Of a stretch of DNA of 64,000 bases, positions 55,947 to 62,960 are shown piece by piece. Both the position numbers and the translations under genes were made by a program. The stretch's first letter is position 1; every line of letters begins with the position of its first letter. The DNA lies in the NCBI RefSeq assembly GCF_002019695.1, contig NZ_KV917376.1, forward strand, positions 3,190,040 through 3,254,039, given 5' to 3'. A model generated the notes under the pieces. It had not been told where the DNA came from. It was given only the letters and a program-made list of their open reading frames with translations, and searched no databases. Origin of the DNA: Evansella clarkii (GTDB taxonomy: Bacteria; Bacillota; Bacilli; Bacillales; Salisediminibacteriaceae).

Positions 55947-55970
55947 GTTTTGAAGCTAGAGCAATTTTCA

Positions 55971-56246
55971 ACGTGGCACCTGTGAACCCGGTCCGCGTGA
56001 ACCCGGTCCCGGAGTGCCAGGTTGGCAGAGCGAGGAAACGTGAGAATGAGGGAGAAAATGCGAGTTGCTCAACGTGGCACCTGTGAACCCGGTCCGCGCG
56101 AACCCGGTCCCGAAGTGCCAGGTTGGAGGAGCGAGAAAACGTGAGTATGAGAGAGAATAGGCGAGTTGCTCAACGTGGCACCTGTGAACCCGGTCCGCGC
56201 GAACCCGGTCCCGAAGTGCCAGGTTGCCAGACCGAGAAAACAGGAA
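55971..56246 (+). repeat. Tandem repeat, period 101 bp, about 2.7 copies
   Basis: The block ACGTGGCACCTGTGAACCCG recurs at 55971, 56072 and 56173, exactly 101 bp apart. Each unit contains two CGAACCCGGTCC-type boxes and a GGCAC...GTGCC dyad, then GAGAAAACGTGAGTATGAGA-like sequence. Copies 2 and 3 are more alike than copy 1. The minus-strand frames across it are repeat artefacts. Confidence 0.9.
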
Positions 56247-56274
56247 CATAAACGAGTATACAAAAGCACACCCA

Positions 56275-56315
56275 CCCCCCGGGATAGCCAGCAGAGCTAT
56301 CCCGGGGGTTTAATT
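56275..56315 (+). terminator. Terminator after the hydrolase and repeat array
   Basis: CCCCCGGGATAGC pairs with GCTATCCCGGGGG around CAGCAGA, then TTTAATTT. Confidence 0.85.
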
Positions 56316-56385
56316 TAAATCCAAACCAATTTTTAATCCCACATGGTATAATTTAAATATTCAGATGAAGATCGGTGGGGTTAGA

Positions 56386-57930
56386 ATGAGTTCTGAATTG
56401 CGTGAGAATGAATTAACAACTTTAAAAGTCATTGCTGAAACTTTAAACCGGTCCAATGATTTACATGCTATGCTATCTGTTGTTCTTGACCGGCTTCTTG
56501 AAATAACGGGGCTTTCCGCTGGCTGGATTTTTCTCAGTGAATCTAAAGGTGAGTATGTCTGTTCAGCCGATTCTGGACTGCCTCCTGCACTGGAGATAGA
56601 GGAAAAGAAGCCAATGCGGGAAGGTGTTTGCTGGTGTATTGAAAAATTCTGGTCGGGGCGTCTGACCAGTGCAGTGAATATAATGGAGTGTAAACGGCTG
56701 GAAGACTCCATTAGCCTGAAACGAGGAGATACTAAAGGAATTACCCATCATGCTACAGTACCGTTAAAAGCAGGTGAGGAAACTTTCGGACTGCTGAATG
56801 TCGCGGCTCCCGGGAAAATAAAATTTACGGAAGAAGAGCTTGCTCTTCTGAGTTCCGTTGCGTTTCAAATTGGTACGGCGATTAAAAGAATGAAACTGTA
56901 TGAAGCACAGCAGCACAGAGCAGAAGAATTTGTCCGGCTTGATGTGGCCAGCCGGGAGCTGAAAAAGCTGAATGACATTGATACATTTCCAGAGCAGGCC
57001 GCTCATAAAATTAAAGCGATCTTTGGTTTTACGTTCGCTGCCCTTTACATAAAAACTAATACAGCAGAAAGCCTAAGTGTGATCCCAGAGGCTGGCGAAG
57101 AATTTACCAGGGAGATTTTAACCGAGGCTGAGAAAAAGAGAGACGTTGTTTTTACAGAAGAGGCTGATCAAAAAGTGGCAGCCATCCCATTACTGAGCGG
57201 GGAGGACACAGCCGGTTTCCTGCTGGCTGGTAGGGACAGGAGCTGTAAAATACCTGGGGAAATTTTTTCTGCTCTTGCAGGCCATCTTACACTTGCAATG
57301 GAAAACGCAAAGCTGCATAAAATGAGGCAGGAGATATCTGTTATGGAGGAAAGAAACCGGCTCGCAAGGGATCTTCATGACTCGGTCACTCAGACATTGT
57401 TTTCTCTTTCCCTTACAGCAAAGGGTGCGAAAAATATATATAAACATGAAGCGGAAATTAAAGAAACATTTGAAGACCTTCAGCAAATGGCACAGACAGC
57501 GCTGGCAGAAATGCGTTCCTTAATCTGGCAGCTTAAGCCTCCAGGCCTTGAAGATGGGGTAATTGCAGCCCTGAAAAAATACGGAAGCAATCTTGGTATG
57601 CAGGTACATGCACATGTTGAGGGAGTTGCTCCAATCCCTGAAAAAGTAGAAGAAACGCTTTGGAGGATCGGGCAGGAAGCGTTAAATAATGCCTGCAAAC
57701 ATGGAGATACCAGTAATGTTTTTGCAGATTTGAAGCTAACGAAAGAAAATGTAAGATTAATAGTTAAAGATAATGGAAGAGGGTTTAATCCTGAAAAGAA
57801 GTTCCGCTCCGCCGGGTTAACAGGCATGATTGAACGAGCCGAAGAACTGCATGGAACAGTAAAAATTAATAGCGGACCAGGGATAGGGACCGAAGTAATT
57901 GCTGAGTTTCCGGTTAAAGGGGGGGTGTAA
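56386..57930 (+). CDS. GAF-domain sensor histidine kinase (NarL-system type)
   Basis: The 514-residue soluble kinase is read from ATG 56386, about seven bases after GGTGGGG. GAF-1 (about 10-175) includes GLSAGWIFLSESKGEYVCSA, CWCIEKFWSG and ATVPLKAGEETFGLLNVAAP. A second, more divergent GAF lies at 185-310. HisKA_3 has His331 in RNRLARDLHDSVTQTLFSLS. HATPase_c follows, with IGQEALNNACKHG, VKDNGRGFNPEK and GLTGMIERAEELHG. Three Cys in GAF-1 (CSAD, CWC, ECK) might carry a cofactor or redox signal. The layout recalls B. subtilis YhcY and DevS/NreB-type kinases. The response regulator starts directly after its stop. Confidence 0.9.
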   Translation: MSSELRENELTTLKVIAETLNRSNDLHAMLSVVLDRLLEITGLSAGWIFLSESKGEYVCSADSGLPPALEIEEKKPMREGVCWCIEKFWSGRLTSAVNIMECKRLEDSISLKRGDTKGITHHATVPLKAGEETFGLLNVAAPGKIKFTEEELALLSSVAFQIGTAIKRMKLYEAQQHRAEEFVRLDVASRELKKLNDIDTFPEQAAHKIKAIFGFTFAALYIKTNTAESLSVIPEAGEEFTREILTEAEKKRDVVFTEEADQKVAAIPLLSGEDTAGFLLAGRDRSCKIPGEIFSALAGHLTLAMENAKLHKMRQEISVMEERNRLARDLHDSVTQTLFSLSLTAKGAKNIYKHEAEIKETFEDLQQMAQTALAEMRSLIWQLKPPGLEDGVIAALKKYGSNLGMQVHAHVEGVAPIPEKVEETLWRIGQEALNNACKHGDTSNVFADLKLTKENVRLIVKDNGRGFNPEKKFRSAGLTGMIERAEELHGTVKINSGPGIGTEVIAEFPVKGGV

Positions 57931-58572
57931 ATGATAAAAGTACTTCTGGTGGATGACCACCCAATGGTAATACGAGGCCTCCGTTTTTTCCTGTCAACAC
58001 AGGAAGATATTGTCGTGGCAGGAGAGGCTTACGACGGACAGGAAGCGATTGAAAAAACGGCTGAACTGCTTCCGGATGTCATATTAATGGATCTTGACCT
58101 TCCAGTTATAAACGGCATAGAAGCTACAAAGAAAATCACTGAGAAACACCCGGAAATAAAGGTGATAATTCTAACGAGCTATTCCGACCAGGGCCATGTA
58201 GTACCTGCCATCCGAGCAGGCGCGGCAGGGTATCAGCTGAAGGACATAGAACCTGAGCAGCTTGCTGAAACAATCCGCGGCGCCTTTAAAGGAACCGCAC
58301 AAATTCATCCTCAGGTGGCCAATCAGCTTATGACGCATGTGGCGGGAGGAAATACCACAGACAGCAGCTTAGTTGAAAAGCTCACTCGGAGAGAGGAAGA
58401 AGTCCTCAGCCTGATAGCTGCAGGGAGAAGTAACAAAGAAATATCAAGTGAGTTATTTATTACTGAAAAAACAGTCAAGACCCATGTAAGTAATATTCTT
58501 GCGAAGCTGCAGGTAAACGACCGCACTCAGGCAGCCATTTATGCGATGAAACATGGTTATGACAAAGTATAG
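57931..58572 (+). CDS. Response regulator, NarL/FixJ family
   Basis: The 213-residue protein starts MIKVLLVDDHPMVIRGLRFF. Phospho-acceptor Asp54 lies in VILMDLDLPVING, with the switch residues Thr/Ser in IILTSY and Lys in YQLKDIEPEQL. The LuxR HTH is LTRREEEVLSLIAAGRSNKE, then ISSELFITEKTVKTHVSNIL. Its ATG starts right after the kinase stop, with AAAGGGGGGG as ribosome site, so the pair is translationally close. The targets are unknown. It resembles B. subtilis YhcZ and LiaR-like regulators. Confidence 0.93.
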   Translation: MIKVLLVDDHPMVIRGLRFFLSTQEDIVVAGEAYDGQEAIEKTAELLPDVILMDLDLPVINGIEATKKITEKHPEIKVIILTSYSDQGHVVPAIRAGAAGYQLKDIEPEQLAETIRGAFKGTAQIHPQVANQLMTHVAGGNTTDSSLVEKLTRREEEVLSLIAAGRSNKEISSELFITEKTVKTHVSNILAKLQVNDRTQAAIYAMKHGYDKV

Positions 58573-58600
58573 GCTCCACACTCAGTCTAAAGTCTGAGAT

Positions 58601-58629
58601 GAAGTCCTGCCTTAGTTGCAGGGCTTTTT
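58601..58629 (+). terminator. Terminator after the GAF kinase/regulator pair
   Basis: AAGTCCTGC pairs with GCAGGGCTT around CTTAGTT, followed by TTT. Confidence 0.8.
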
Positions 58630-58730
58630 CTGTATGTTTTTTCATTCTTCATGCTGGAGATTCAACAGCTCTTTCATTATAAGATGTAATTGTAAACAAA
58701 CAAGATGAAAGGAAGAGAGTTGATCAGAAA

Positions 58731-59465
58731 ATGAATAATAAACAAACAATAGTGATTACCGGAGCATCAAAAGGGTTAGGCAGGGCGTTAACGCTTGCTT
58801 TTGCAAAACAGAAAGCCAGGCTTGCAATCTGTGCCAGAGGAGAAAAGGATTTATTGAAAGTGAAAAAAGAAGCAGAAGCTCTTGGAGCGGAAGTTCTTGC
58901 AGTAACAGCCGATGTTTCAATAGCCGCCGATGTGGACAGATTTGTCTCTCTAACTGAATTAAGCTATGACACAATCGACGTATTAATCAACAATGCCTCC
59001 ACCATCGGACCGAGCCCAATCCCATTCCTGGCTGATACAACGGAGGAGGATTTTCAAAAGGTCCTGCAGACAAACGCAATCGGTCCCTTTTTAATAACAA
59101 AACGAGTGCTTGCAGGTATGCTTTCCCGGGGTGCCGGATCGATTATAAATGTTACTTCCGAGGCAGGGAACACTGGCTATTCCGGATGGGGAACATACGG
59201 AATTTCCAAATTTGCTCTTGAAGGTATGACAGAAACATGGGCAGACGAAGTTCAGGATACAGGGGTGCGCATTAATATGGTTGACCCAGGAGAAATGGAT
59301 ACAGAAATGCATGATCTCGCAGTCCCTGACTGTGATTACGAGATTGGAGAGCCGGAGGATGCGGTGGATGTATTTATTTATCTTGCATCGGAAGAAAGCA
59401 GTAAAGTAAACGGGCAGCGGTTCCAGGCACAAGAATTTGCTCTTACGAACAAGGGGGCAGTCTGA
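58731..59465 (+). CDS. SDR-family oxidoreductase
   Basis: The 244-residue classical short-chain dehydrogenase has VITGASKGLGRALTLAFAKQ (TGxxxGxG), the NADP-type Arg in AICARGEKDL, DVLINNASTIGP (NNA), the catalytic Ser in INVTSEAGNTG, Tyr and Lys in WGTYGISKFALEG, and VDPGEMDTEMH. The substrate is unknown. It is the first gene of a tight three-gene unit: its stop overlaps the ATG of the QueA-like gene by one base. That coupling with a tRNA-modification-like enzyme is unusual and hints at a small-molecule role for the set. Confidence 0.9.
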   Translation: MNNKQTIVITGASKGLGRALTLAFAKQKARLAICARGEKDLLKVKKEAEALGAEVLAVTADVSIAADVDRFVSLTELSYDTIDVLINNASTIGPSPIPFLADTTEEDFQKVLQTNAIGPFLITKRVLAGMLSRGAGSIINVTSEAGNTGYSGWGTYGISKFALEGMTETWADEVQDTGVRINMVDPGEMDTEMHDLAVPDCDYEIGEPEDAVDVFIYLASEESSKVNGQRFQAQEFALTNKGAV

Positions 59466-60511
59466 TGCATACCTCAATACCTGCTGAAACATTTACTATT
59501 CCAGAGGAACTGAATGCGGTATCTCCTCCTGAGGCGCGAGGAATCAGGCGCGATCAAGTAAAAATGATGGTTCTAACCCGCAATAATGGAAGATGTATCC
59601 ATTCTCAATTCAATCAGCTTACTAATTTCCTTCGGGAAGGTGATCTTCTCGTTTTGAATAACAGCAGAACTATTCCTGCTGTACTAAAGGCAGATGTATG
59701 GAGAAATGGAATTATGAGGAAAAAAGCTGTGGAAGTCCGTCTTGCGAGGAAAGTATATGAAAACGGATGGGAGGTTCTCCTGCCTGAAGGAGGTGTAAAA
59801 AAGGGGGACAAATTAATCTTTTCAAAAAGGCTTCAGGGAAAGACGGTATTGCTTAAGGATAATTATCCTTTTGTGCTGGTTCGATTTTCTTTAACTGGAA
59901 GGCGGCTTTACGAAGAAATATATAAGCTGGGACAACCAGTACGTTATGAATATATCCACCACCCGTGGGAATTAGATCACTATCAAACTGTTTATGGGTC
60001 TGTTCCAGGGTCGGTGGAAATGCCATCAGCAGGAAGGGCTTTTAGCTGGGAGCTGATCAGCCAGCTGAAGAAGAAAGGTGTAAAGACGGCATTTCTTTGG
60101 CTTCATACCGGCCTGAGCTATCTTATGGATAATCAATGGGAGCTTCCACCGGGAGAAAATAAAGAAAGTTACGCAATTCCTCAGGAAACAGCGGAATTGG
60201 TAACAGAGGCCAAACATAACGGCGGGCGTATTATTGCAGTTGGGACCACAGTAGTCAGGGCTCTTGAAACAGCAGGCTTTTATAATGGAAGAATGACTGC
60301 ACAATCAGGATGGACGGATATTTATATAAATGAAACAAGTTCTTTATCTGTGGCCGACGGACTGGTTACCGGCTTTCATGAACCTGAAGCAAGCCATCTG
60401 AATATGTTAACTGCGTTTGTTGACCGGAAAGATTTAATATCAGCATATAATATTGCATTAAAGGAAGGTTATTTATGGCACGAATTCGGCGATATCAACC
60501 TCATCATTTAA
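59465..60511 (+). CDS. QueA-like S-adenosylmethionine:tRNA ribosyltransferase-isomerase paralogue
   Basis: The 348-residue protein has the QueA fold. Blocks are FTIPEELNAVSPPEARG, FLREGDLLVLNNSRTIPAVL, VEVRLARKVYENGWEVLL, YGSVPGSVEMPSAGRAFSWE (SAM/tRNA site region), LWLHTGLSYL and RIIAVGTTVVRALETAG, ending in VADGLVTGFHEPEASHLNML. True QueA transfers the ribosyl group of SAM to preQ1-tRNA to make epoxyqueuosine and usually sits with tgt and ruvB. Here it is in an SDR/VOC operon, and several QueA positions differ (for example the start lacks the D-Y-x-L-P-x-E-L-I-A-Q-x-P pattern). It may be a functionally distinct paralogue. Its end overlaps the VOC gene by 37 bp. Confidence 0.82.
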   Translation: MHTSIPAETFTIPEELNAVSPPEARGIRRDQVKMMVLTRNNGRCIHSQFNQLTNFLREGDLLVLNNSRTIPAVLKADVWRNGIMRKKAVEVRLARKVYENGWEVLLPEGGVKKGDKLIFSKRLQGKTVLLKDNYPFVLVRFSLTGRRLYEEIYKLGQPVRYEYIHHPWELDHYQTVYGSVPGSVEMPSAGRAFSWELISQLKKKGVKTAFLWLHTGLSYLMDNQWELPPGENKESYAIPQETAELVTEAKHNGGRIIAVGTTVVRALETAGFYNGRMTAQSGWTDIYINETSSLSVADGLVTGFHEPEASHLNMLTAFVDRKDLISAYNIALKEGYLWHEFGDINLII

Positions 60512-60873
60512 AAAGGCTGTTTACCGTTCACCATATTGGTGCAGAAACGGAGAACCTGGAGCAAACAGCAGCATATTTTATTAATAAACTTAAATTACAG
60601 GAAGAACGACGATTTATTTTCGAGGGAGAAAGAATCGTTTTTCTGTCAGGAAACCATTGGAAAATTGAACTAATCGAAGTGAAGAAGAAAACCCTCCAGC
60701 CTGTGCATACAGCATTCCAGGTTACTGATTTTACAAATGGAGTAAAATTCCTTGAAAGCCTTGGTTTTGTGTGTAAGGAGGGCCCCTATCTTCTGGATCA
60801 TGGCTGGAAGACAGTTTTTTTAGAAAATCAACGAAGAGAATTCGTAGAGTTGATAACAGACAGCAGGAACTAG
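60475..60873 (+). CDS. VOC-superfamily (glyoxalase-like) protein
   Basis: The 132 residues start inside the end of the QueA-like gene; AAGGAAGG lies seven bases before the ATG. FTVHHIGAETENLEQTAAYF is the first beta-alpha-beta module with a metal-type His, and HTAFQVTDFTNGVKFLESLG then VCKEGPYLLDHGWKTVFLEN with ENQRREFVELI is the second, giving the His/Glu pattern of methylmalonyl-CoA epimerase or glyoxalase-type enzymes. The reaction is unknown. The 37-bp overlap shows it is translated together with the two upstream genes. Confidence 0.85.
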   Translation: MARIRRYQPHHLKRLFTVHHIGAETENLEQTAAYFINKLKLQEERRFIFEGERIVFLSGNHWKIELIEVKKKTLQPVHTAFQVTDFTNGVKFLESLGFVCKEGPYLLDHGWKTVFLENQRREFVELITDSRN

Positions 60874-60998
60874 TTGAATACAAGAACCCTGATTTACGAG
60901 TTTAATACCTTTTTTTCCTTGCATGTGGACAGTCACCGTTTCAATAGTCTGCCAGTCCTCATACCTTATCGTAGATTACAAATAAGGAGGACAGGCAA

Positions 60999-62324
60999 AT
61001 GCTTGGTTTTTCAATGATTCAGGTGGTAAGGAAGCATGCTCATAAAATAGACAGAGCGCTCCGGGGGGAAGTACTTAATCTGTATAAACCTTTCAGGTGG
61101 ACCCCTTGTTTCCTGCATAATATGGCGGAAAGGATGATTAAAAGTACGAAGAAGCTTCCAGTGATAGTGAAATTCAGAAAAGGCTGTTTTGAAGCGGGCT
61201 GTGAAGAGATTAACAGAATTTTTTCAGATAAATTCAGATGCAGCCTTAAAAAACAGTTTCGCCTTGTTTCATGCTGCAGTGCGGAGGTGACTCCGGCAGC
61301 ACTTGAAGAGATACTGGAAAGCTGCAGCCATGTTGAAAAGATATATTTGAACAGGAAAGTAGAGGCGTTTCTTAACACAGCAGTCCCTGCTGCAAATGCA
61401 GATAATATTGTAAGAAATGGAACGAGGCTGACAGGTAAAGGAGTTACCATAGCCATTATTGATACTGGCTTATATCCTCATCCTGATTTTAACGGCAGAA
61501 TTACCGGATTTGTGGATTTCATAAACGGGAGATCGGAGCCTTATGATGATAATGGACATGGTACCCATTGTGCCGGAGATGCAGCCGGGGATGGGTTTGC
61601 TTCCGGAGGAAATTACCGGGGTCCTGCACCTGAAGCGAATCTGATTGGCGTGAAGGTGCTGAATAAAATGGGAGCAGGTTCTCTCGATACAGTAATGGAA
61701 GGGGTGCATTGGTGTATCGAGTATAACGAACAAAATGAATCAGAAAAGATCGATATTATTAATCTTTCACTAGGCAGTCCTGCTCAGAGGCATGAAAAGG
61801 AGACAGATGATCCAATGGTGCATATCGTGGAGGAAGCCTGGAAAAGAGGTATTGTTGTCTGTGCTGCTGCAGGTAACTCCGGTCCTGAACCACAAACAAT
61901 TGCGAGCCCGGGTATCAGTAAAAAGATTATTACAGTAGGAGCTTTAGATGACAAAGGAACAGTGGACAGAGCTGATGACGAAGCAGCGGGCTTTTCAAGC
62001 AGGGGGCCGACAATCTATGGAAAGACAAAACCTGATATTCTTGCCCCGGGCGTAAATATCATTGCTGCAAGATCACCTGGTTCTTATATTGATAAGTCTT
62101 CAAAAGGAAGCAGAGTGGGAGCAGAATATATTTCTTTATCAGGCACCTCTATGGCAACACCTGTATGCGCTGGAATTGTGGCTTTAATGCTGCAGCACAA
62201 TCCTCAGTTAACACCGAAAAGAATAAAAAGGCGACTGAGAAAAGGTACTGTGTTATGGAATGACAGGGATCCTGATATTTACGGTGCAGGTTATATTAAC
62301 GGAGAGAATTCGGTACCCAACTAA
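60999..62324 (+). CDS. aprX: Intracellular subtilisin-like serine protease AprX
   Basis: The 441-residue S8 protease has no signal peptide and a long N-terminal part (1-140) including PVIVKFRKGC, an I9-like pro-region. The catalytic residues are Asp155 (IAIIDTGLYPHPDF), His187 (DDNGHGTHCAGDAAGDG) and Ser384 (LSGTSMATPVCAGIVALMLQ), with the oxyanion Asn in CAAAGNSGPEPQTIASPG. Its length and layout match B. subtilis AprX (442 residues), a stationary-phase protease. ATAAGGAGG lies about 10 bases before the ATG at 60999. It is monocistronic. Confidence 0.92.
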   Translation: MLGFSMIQVVRKHAHKIDRALRGEVLNLYKPFRWTPCFLHNMAERMIKSTKKLPVIVKFRKGCFEAGCEEINRIFSDKFRCSLKKQFRLVSCCSAEVTPAALEEILESCSHVEKIYLNRKVEAFLNTAVPAANADNIVRNGTRLTGKGVTIAIIDTGLYPHPDFNGRITGFVDFINGRSEPYDDNGHGTHCAGDAAGDGFASGGNYRGPAPEANLIGVKVLNKMGAGSLDTVMEGVHWCIEYNEQNESEKIDIINLSLGSPAQRHEKETDDPMVHIVEEAWKRGIVVCAAAGNSGPEPQTIASPGISKKIITVGALDDKGTVDRADDEAAGFSSRGPTIYGKTKPDILAPGVNIIAARSPGSYIDKSSKGSRVGAEYISLSGTSMATPVCAGIVALMLQHNPQLTPKRIKRRLRKGTVLWNDRDPDIYGAGYINGENSVPN

Positions 62325-62429
62325 TGAACAGACGACAGGGAGATTCGGCTGGGTGTGTTTTCCTCAAAGTTCCGTTTCGATCCCTGGTTGAGATGAAACT
62401 CACTCGATTTTAAAATAATCAGCAAAAAA

Positions 62430-62619
62430 TTAAACGGAGATTTTCCGTTTATATGCAGAATGGAGTCCATCGCGGGCTGAAATAAGAGGAGGTTTGACCG
62501 TTTAGCAAAGCAAAAACTCCCATTTTCGAACTTTTCGAGTTAATAGGCGGAATCTCTCCGTCTATTTCAGCGTTAATTTATAGTAACTATGATTTAAGCG
62601 GAATCCTTCCGTCTAATAA
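62430..62619 (+). repeat. Dispersed repeat, copy 2 (inverse of 40667-40855)
   Basis: Begins AAACGGAGATTTTCCGTTTA (a hairpin), contains GACCGTTTAGCAAAGCAAAA and TTAATAGGCGGAATCTC, and ends with the dyad-like TTTAAGCGGAATCCTTCCG. It aligns along its length with the complement of the copy near 40.7 kb, with scattered changes, so both are old members of one family. Confidence 0.75.
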
Positions 62620-62727
62620 TTGAATCGGTTGCTTAAGCTAAACGCCCACCCGAAAAGTACAAAACAGTTTGTTCATGGATGGGGATTTCGCAGAAAATCT
62701 GATTAATAAAGAAAAACATACTAACAT

Positions 62728-62770
62728 TAGTAGCACAGACCAAGGCCATGGTCTGTGCTACTATTTTTTT
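62728..62770 (+). terminator. Strong terminator upstream of the IS110-type element
   Basis: TAGTAGCACAGACC (62728-62741) pairs perfectly with GGTCTGTGCTACTA (62750-62763) around AAGGCCAT, then T8. No gene ends close by, so it may shield the element or belong to its left end. Confidence 0.85.
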
Positions 62771-62779
62771 ATAGTAGAA

Positions 62780-62847
62780 GTGAAGAAAGGCCGGACAGCC
62801 TCTGGGACCAAGATAAGAGTCCGTATCAAAAAACCGGCCAACTTCAC
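62780..62847 (+). ncRNA. Candidate IS110 guide (bridge) RNA stem-loop
   Basis: GTGAAG (62780-62785) and GGCCGG (62789-62794) pair with CCGGCC (62834-62839) and CTTCAC (62842-62847), leaving a small internal loop AAA/AA. Within the 39-nt apical region GGAC (62805-62808) can pair with GTCC (62819-62822). IS110-group elements are known to express a structured RNA from the non-coding end next to the transposase, with loops that pair to donor and target DNA. The position and shape fit; the pairing to DNA was not tested, and the RNA may extend to about 62950. Confidence 0.45.
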
Positions 62848-62960
62848 ACCCTTGTTTGAATCAGTTTAGTATGTTGGGTCCAAGAGATCGTGTATAAGAA
62901 AATGGAATCAATAAGGCGCTGTGAAGACTTCTATGATTGGCTAAAAAGGAGAAGGTTCGT

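Noticed and set aside
55968-56275. Minus-strand frames with repeated GTGFARTGFTGATLSNS peptides
   Set aside because: Artefact of the 101-bp tandem repeat.
62669-62869. 66-codon frame upstream of the IS110 transposase
   Set aside because: It runs through a perfect terminator hairpin and the structured RNA region, and has no ribosome site.
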